8,638 nt of DNA, taken from Acidaminococcus sp. CAG:917. Lineage in GTDB: Bacteria; Bacillota; Clostridia; Christensenellales; CAG-917. The position numbers and the translations under genes were made by a program. Under the pieces are notes generated by a model. That model was not told where the DNA came from and did no database searches. It was given only the letters and a program-made list of their open reading frames with translations. The first letter of the stretch is position 1; each line of letters opens with the position of its first letter. The stretch spans positions 60,154-68,791 of the forward strand of contig FR901025.1 in the NCBI GenBank assembly GCA_000437555.1. Direction: 5' to 3'. Of the stretch, positions 6,249 through 8,638 are shown piece after piece.

Positions 6249-7430
6249 TTATTTTATTTCGTTTAAAAACTTTTCTATTCTGTCCAAGGCTTCGTCTATT
6301 GCCTTAATTGAATAGGCATAGCTTATTCTTACAAAGTTTTTACCGCTTTCGCCGAACGCCGAGCCGGGAACGACTGCAACCTTTTGCTTTTCGAGCAGTT
6401 TGAGTGAAAACTCGTCGCCGTCAAGTCCCGTTGTTTTTACGGACGGAAACACATAAAAAGCGCCTTTAGGTTCAAAACAGTCAAGACCCATATCGTTCAA
6501 TCTGGAAAGCAAAAATCTGCGGCGTTTGTTGTATTCCTCTCTCATTAAGGTGACGGAATTGAAATCGTCTTCAAGTCCCTCTTTGAGGGCGGCGATTGCG
6601 GCGTATTGACTTGCCGTCGGGGCGCACATTATCGTGTATTGATGAATTTTTTTAATGCCCGCTATTAGTTCTTTCGGAGCGCACATAAAGCCGAGTCGCC
6701 AACCGGTCATAGCAAACGATTTAGAAAAACCGTTTATCAAAATGGTGCGCTCTTTCATATCTTTGAGCGTGGCGATAGAGCAGTGCTTGCCTTCATAGGT
6801 AAGGTCGCTGTAAATTTCATCCGATACGACAACAAGGTTGTGTTTCAAAATGACGGGGGCTATTTGCTCGAGCTGTTGCTTTGTCATTATGCCACCCGTA
6901 GGATTGTTGGGATAGGGCAATATCAACACTTTCGATTTAGGAGTTATTGCCGCTTTAAGCGCATCGGGGGTGAGGATAAAGCCGTTATCCGCCGTGCATT
7001 TTATGGGCACCGCTTTTGCGTTGTTCAGTTCTATACAAGGAACGTATGAAACGTATGACGGGTCGGGGACGAGCACCTCGTCACCGGGGTTCAGCATTGC
7101 TCTTAGCGACAAATCGATGGCTTCGCTTGCTCCAACCGTGACGAGTATCTCGTCTTTAGGGCAGTAGCTTATCTTTTGCGTGTATTCGATATATTCGCTT
7201 ATCAATTCTCTCAGCTTTGGTATTCCCGAATTGGATGTGTATTGAGTGTAGCCTTTTTGTATGCTCTTTATCGCTTCGTTACGCATCGACCAGGGCGTAA
7301 TAAAATCGGGCTCTCCCACGCCGAGCGAGATAGCGCCCTTTATTTCGGTAACAATATCGAAAAATTTTCTTATTCCCGACGGCTTAAGATTTTTCACCTT
7401 TTCCGTCAGAATTTTATCGTAATCTATCAT
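6249..7430 (-). CDS. PLP-dependent class I/II aminotransferase, PatA-like
   Basis: A 393-residue fold-type I aminotransferase of the cytoplasm, the normal full length. It transfers an amino group between an amino acid and a 2-oxo acid with pyridoxal phosphate. Visible landmarks: GVGEPDFITP (37-46), the phosphate loop GASEA (100-104), NNPTGG (175-180) with N176, DEIYSDL (204-210) with D204 and Y207 contacting the cofactor, the Schiff-base lysine K237 in GFSKSFAMTGWR, the phosphate-binding R245, and R368 in VRIS, which binds the substrate carboxylate. The sequence resembles Bacillus subtilis PatA (aminotransferase A/N-acetyl-diaminopimelate aminotransferase), but substrate cannot be read from the motifs; an aspartate, alanine or aromatic aminotransferase remains possible. 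Its ATG overlaps the TGA of the lrp gene as ATGA, and the best nearby AGGA is too far upstream (about 15 nt), so translation is probably coupled to the regulator. A strong terminator follows. Confidence 0.95.
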   Translation of the reverse strand: MIDYDKILTEKVKNLKPSGIRKFFDIVTEIKGAISLGVGEPDFITPWSMRNEAIKSIQKGYTQYTSNSGIPKLRELISEYIEYTQKISYCPKDEILVTVGASEAIDLSLRAMLNPGDEVLVPDPSYVSYVPCIELNNAKAVPIKCTADNGFILTPDALKAAITPKSKVLILPYPNNPTGGIMTKQQLEQIAPVILKHNLVVVSDEIYSDLTYEGKHCSIATLKDMKERTILINGFSKSFAMTGWRLGFMCAPKELIAGIKKIHQYTIMCAPTASQYAAIAALKEGLEDDFNSVTLMREEYNKRRRFLLSRLNDMGLDCFEPKGAFYVFPSVKTTGLDGDEFSLKLLEKQKVAVVPGSAFGESGKNFVRISYAYSIKAIDEALDRIEKFLNEIK

Positions 7431-7915
7431 GCGCCGACAGCCATCCTGCGTTCCGAATCGGCGGAAAGTTTAACTCCGTCAATCTTGTATTTTTTCAGTA
7501 TAAAGTGCGTTGCCGTGGATATAACTCCGCCAAGCGTGGAAAGCCTTTCGGATACGAACATTGCAACTTCCCTGAGCGATTTGCCTTTCAAAATGACGCA
7601 AAAATCGTAGCCGCCGCTCATAAGATAGATAGAATCCACTTCGTCAAACGATGCGATTTCTTCCGCTATTGCTTCAAAACCTTTTGAAGGTTCGGGCGTC
7701 ACTCTCACTTCAATGAGTGCCTGAACGTTGTCGTCAGAGTATTCTTCCGAATTGATTATCGTCGTATATTTTACAATGACGCCGCTTTTTTCCATATCGT
7801 CGATTATGCTTTCGATTTTATCCTCTTTTTCGTTTAAAATCTGAGCGATTTTCTTTACGGTATATCTTGCGTCGTCTGTCAGTAAATTGATAATATCTTT
7901 TTGCAGTTTGTCCAT
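7427..7915 (-). CDS. Lrp/AsnC-family transcriptional regulator
   Basis: A 162-residue regulator, typical family size. Residues 1-50 form the winged helix-turn-helix (DKLQKDIINLLTDDARYTVKKIA ... IDDMEKSGVIVKY); residues about 64-143 form the RAM domain that binds amino acids and builds the oligomer, with the pocket motif MSGGYDF at 99-105. I place the start at 7915, not at an in-frame ATG at 7948: the 7915 ATG has AGGAGG (7927-7922) at 6-nt spacing and begins directly with the DKLQKDI helix, while the ATG at 7948 falls inside the promoter and adds 11 residues unlike the family. It overlaps the downstream aminotransferase by 4 nt, an arrangement in which the Lrp protein commonly controls its own operon in response to an amino acid that the enzyme makes or uses. 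The effector is unknown. Confidence 0.93.
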   Translation of the reverse strand: MDKLQKDIINLLTDDARYTVKKIAQILNEKEDKIESIIDDMEKSGVIVKYTTIINSEEYSDDNVQALIEVRVTPEPSKGFEAIAEEIASFDEVDSIYLMSGGYDFCVILKGKSLREVAMFVSERLSTLGGVISTATHFILKKYKIDGVKLSADSERRMAVGA

Positions 7916-7921
7916 AACTTG

Positions 7922-7927
7922 CCTCCT
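7922..7927 (-). promoter_or_regulatory. Ribosome-binding site that fixes the lrp start
   Basis: Perfect AGGAGG on the minus strand, 6 nt before the ATG at 7915. It excludes the upstream ATG at 7948 as the main start. Confidence 0.9.
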
Positions 7928-7930
7928 GAT

Positions 7931-7951
7931 TGTGTATAATTTTATCACACA
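7931..7951 (-). promoter_or_regulatory. Candidate Lrp operator overlapping the -10 box
   Basis: On the minus strand TGTGT, 11 nt, ACACA: a 21-bp imperfect dyad centred on the -10 box. Its position would let a bound protein block the promoter. Assigning it to the Lrp protein is inference from location. Confidence 0.35.
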
Positions 7952-7967
7952 CCCTCTATTAAATCAA
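7939..7967 (-). promoter_or_regulatory. Extended -10 promoter of the lrp-aminotransferase operon
   Basis: On the minus strand: TTGATT (7967-7962), 17-bp spacer, TAAAAT (7944-7939) preceded by TG one base upstream. The predicted transcript starts near 7932, leaving a leader of about 16 nt that contains little more than the AGGAGG. Confidence 0.7.
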
Positions 7968-8290
7968 TGTTTTTTTAAACAATTCGCAAAATACGACAGA
8001 GTGAAAATAAATAATCTGTTTTGCGGCGTCGGCGGTAGCATGGCAAGGAAAATTTTTCGGCTTAAATATAAAAAACTTAAAAGTGAAAGGGGAATTGGGG
8101 CAGATTATATTTCCATAGATTAAATAAGCGAGCAAAGTATAACTATAGCTAAACTAAAGGATATCTCAACCTGTTTTTGTTACAGACAGGGTGAAAATTT
8201 TTATAGCGGCATATAGCAATGCGCTTGCCGTATGCATTTAAATAAATATGGAATAATGTAAAAAAATTAGTTTTTTCGGCTTTCTTTTAG
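7968..8290. other. Spacer between lrp promoter and tRNA promoter
   Basis: An AT-rich stretch with no gene I can support. On the plus strand the open frame MARKIFRLKYKK... (ATG at 8040, ending at 8123) has no ribosome-binding site. A weak hairpin CGGCA...TGCCG (8207-8230) and a 5-bp CCTGT/ACAGG pair around 8170-8190 lack T runs. I see nothing else here. Confidence 0.4.
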
Positions 8291-8319
8291 TTGACAAAGC
8301 GCTTTTTATATTGTATATT
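8291..8319 (+). promoter_or_regulatory. Sigma-A promoter of the tRNA cluster
   Basis: Consensus TTGACA (8291-8296), 17-bp spacer, TATATT (8314-8319). The predicted start is about 20 nt before tRNA-Pro, and no terminator interrupts the three tRNA genes, so they form one transcription unit continuing past the window. Confidence 0.88.
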
Positions 8320-8345
8320 TTAACAGTCGCGAAAATGAGACACAC

Positions 8346-8422
8346 TGGGGTGTGGCTCAGCTTGGTAGAGCGTCTGCTTTGGGAGCAGAACGTCGCAGGT
8401 TCAAATCCTGTCACCCCAACCA
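8346..8422 (+). tRNA. tRNA-Pro (anticodon TGG)
   Basis: 77 nt. Acceptor stem TGGGGTG (8346-8352) pairs with CACCCCA (8412-8418); discriminator A8419, encoded CCA 8420-8422. Anticodon stem TCTGC/GCAGA encloses loop TTTGGGA, with anticodon TGG at 8380-8382. The T arm contains GGTTCAAATCC. First gene of the cluster. The first pair is T-A rather than the C-G often seen in bacterial tRNA-Pro, but the stem stays fully paired. Confidence 0.96.
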
Positions 8423-8444
8423 ACGCGCCACACAATATTTTCTC

Positions 8445-8521
8445 GGGCCTTTAGCTCAGTTGGTTAGAGCGGTCGGCTCATAACCGATTGGTCCGCGGTT
8501 CGAGTCCGTGAAGGCCCACCA
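8445..8521 (+). tRNA. tRNA with anticodon CAT (Met elongator or Ile2)
   Basis: 77 nt. Acceptor stem GGGCCTT (8445-8451) pairs with AAGGCCC (8511-8517); discriminator A8518, encoded CCA 8519-8521. Anticodon stem GTCGG/CCGAT (one G-T pair) encloses loop CTCATAA, anticodon CAT at 8479-8481. It is not the initiator: the first pair is G-C, whereas initiator tRNAs carry an unpaired first base. Elongator Met and lysidine-modified Ile2 share this anticodon; the C4-G69 and C5-G68 pairs seen here are those recalled as determinants for the lysidine synthase TilS, which leans towards Ile2. Confidence 0.93.
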
Positions 8522-8544
8522 AAATCAATAATACATCAACTAAC

Positions 8545-8558
8545 AACGCATTAGCGTT
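8545..8558 (+). repeat. Small hairpin between tRNA genes
   Basis: AACGC (8545-8549), loop ATTA, GCGTT (8554-8558), ten bases before tRNA-Asp. There is no T run, so it is not a terminator; it may matter for processing of the tRNA precursor, or be chance. Confidence 0.35.
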
Positions 8559-8567
8559 ATAAGTTAT

Positions 8568-8638
8568 GGTTCGGTAGTACAGATGGTTAGTACGCCAGCC
8601 TGTCACGCTGGAGGTCGAGGGTTCGAGTCCCTTCCGAA
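8568..8638 (+). tRNA. tRNA-Asp (anticodon GTC), 3' end cut by window edge
   Basis: 71 nt are visible. The acceptor begins GGTTCGG (8568-8574) and the window stops at CCGAA, the first five bases of the returning strand; about six bases (end of the stem, discriminator and CCA) are outside. The D stem is GTAC/GTAC. Anticodon stem CCAGC/GCTGG encloses loop CTGTCAC, anticodon GTC at 8602-8604. The T arm contains GGGTTCGAGTCCC. Third gene of the cluster. Confidence 0.95.

Noticed and set aside
7916..7948. Longer N-terminus of the Lrp protein (ATG at 7948, MIKLYTIRRQV)
   Set aside because: The ATG lies just upstream of the -10 box and has no ribosome-binding site; AGGAGG before 7915 marks the true start.
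8040..8123. Small basic ORF MARKIFRLKYKK in the spacer before the tRNA cluster
   Set aside because: No ribosome-binding site precedes the ATG and no promoter is visible; lysine-rich open frames are expected by chance in A-rich DNA.
8238..8435. Minus-strand 65-residue ORF beginning MCGALVGVTGFEPATFCSQ
   Set aside because: It is the antisense of tRNA-Pro. The GVTGFEPATFCSQ...KLSHTPV string is a well-known false protein produced by reading across tRNA genes.

Overview
The window looks like chromosomal DNA of a low-to-moderate GC Gram-positive bacterium, most likely a Clostridia-type Bacillota. Reasons: sigma-A promoters with near-consensus boxes, Shine-Dalgarno sites such as AGGAGG and GGAG, tRNA genes that encode their own CCA end, a lipoprotein with a Gram-positive-style signal peptide, and proteins whose closest remembered relatives (XerS, PatA, PadR, Lrp) are from Bacillota. 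No genus can be named from the sequence.

Layout. All six protein genes are on the minus strand and all four tRNA genes are on the plus strand. From left to right: proC (proline biosynthesis, last few codons cut off by the window edge); a single tRNA-Trp with its own promoter and terminator; a 135-bp spacer with three consecutive inverted repeats; a 681-residue protein joining an N-terminal PadR winged helix to a long disordered linker and four C-terminal membrane helices; a 308-bp AT-rich spacer with five related copies of a 13-bp motif; a XerS-like tyrosine recombinase; a 302-bp spacer; a 410-residue lipoprotein with repeated domains; a two-gene operon for an Lrp/AsnC regulator and a PLP-dependent aminotransferase; a spacer of about 400 bp; and a tRNA cluster Pro(TGG)-CAT-Asp(GTC), the last cut by the right edge.

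How the parts relate. The Lrp and aminotransferase genes overlap by ATGA and share one extended -10 promoter and one strong terminator, so they are almost certainly co-expressed; a dyad over the -10 box is a candidate operator for autoregulation. proC, padR, the recombinase and the lipoprotein look like separate units. I see no phage, transposon, CRISPR or biosynthetic cluster. The parts most worth a second look are the membrane-anchored PadR protein, whose promoter predicts an almost leaderless mRNA, and the recombinase with its flanking motif cluster, which may include a recombination site.
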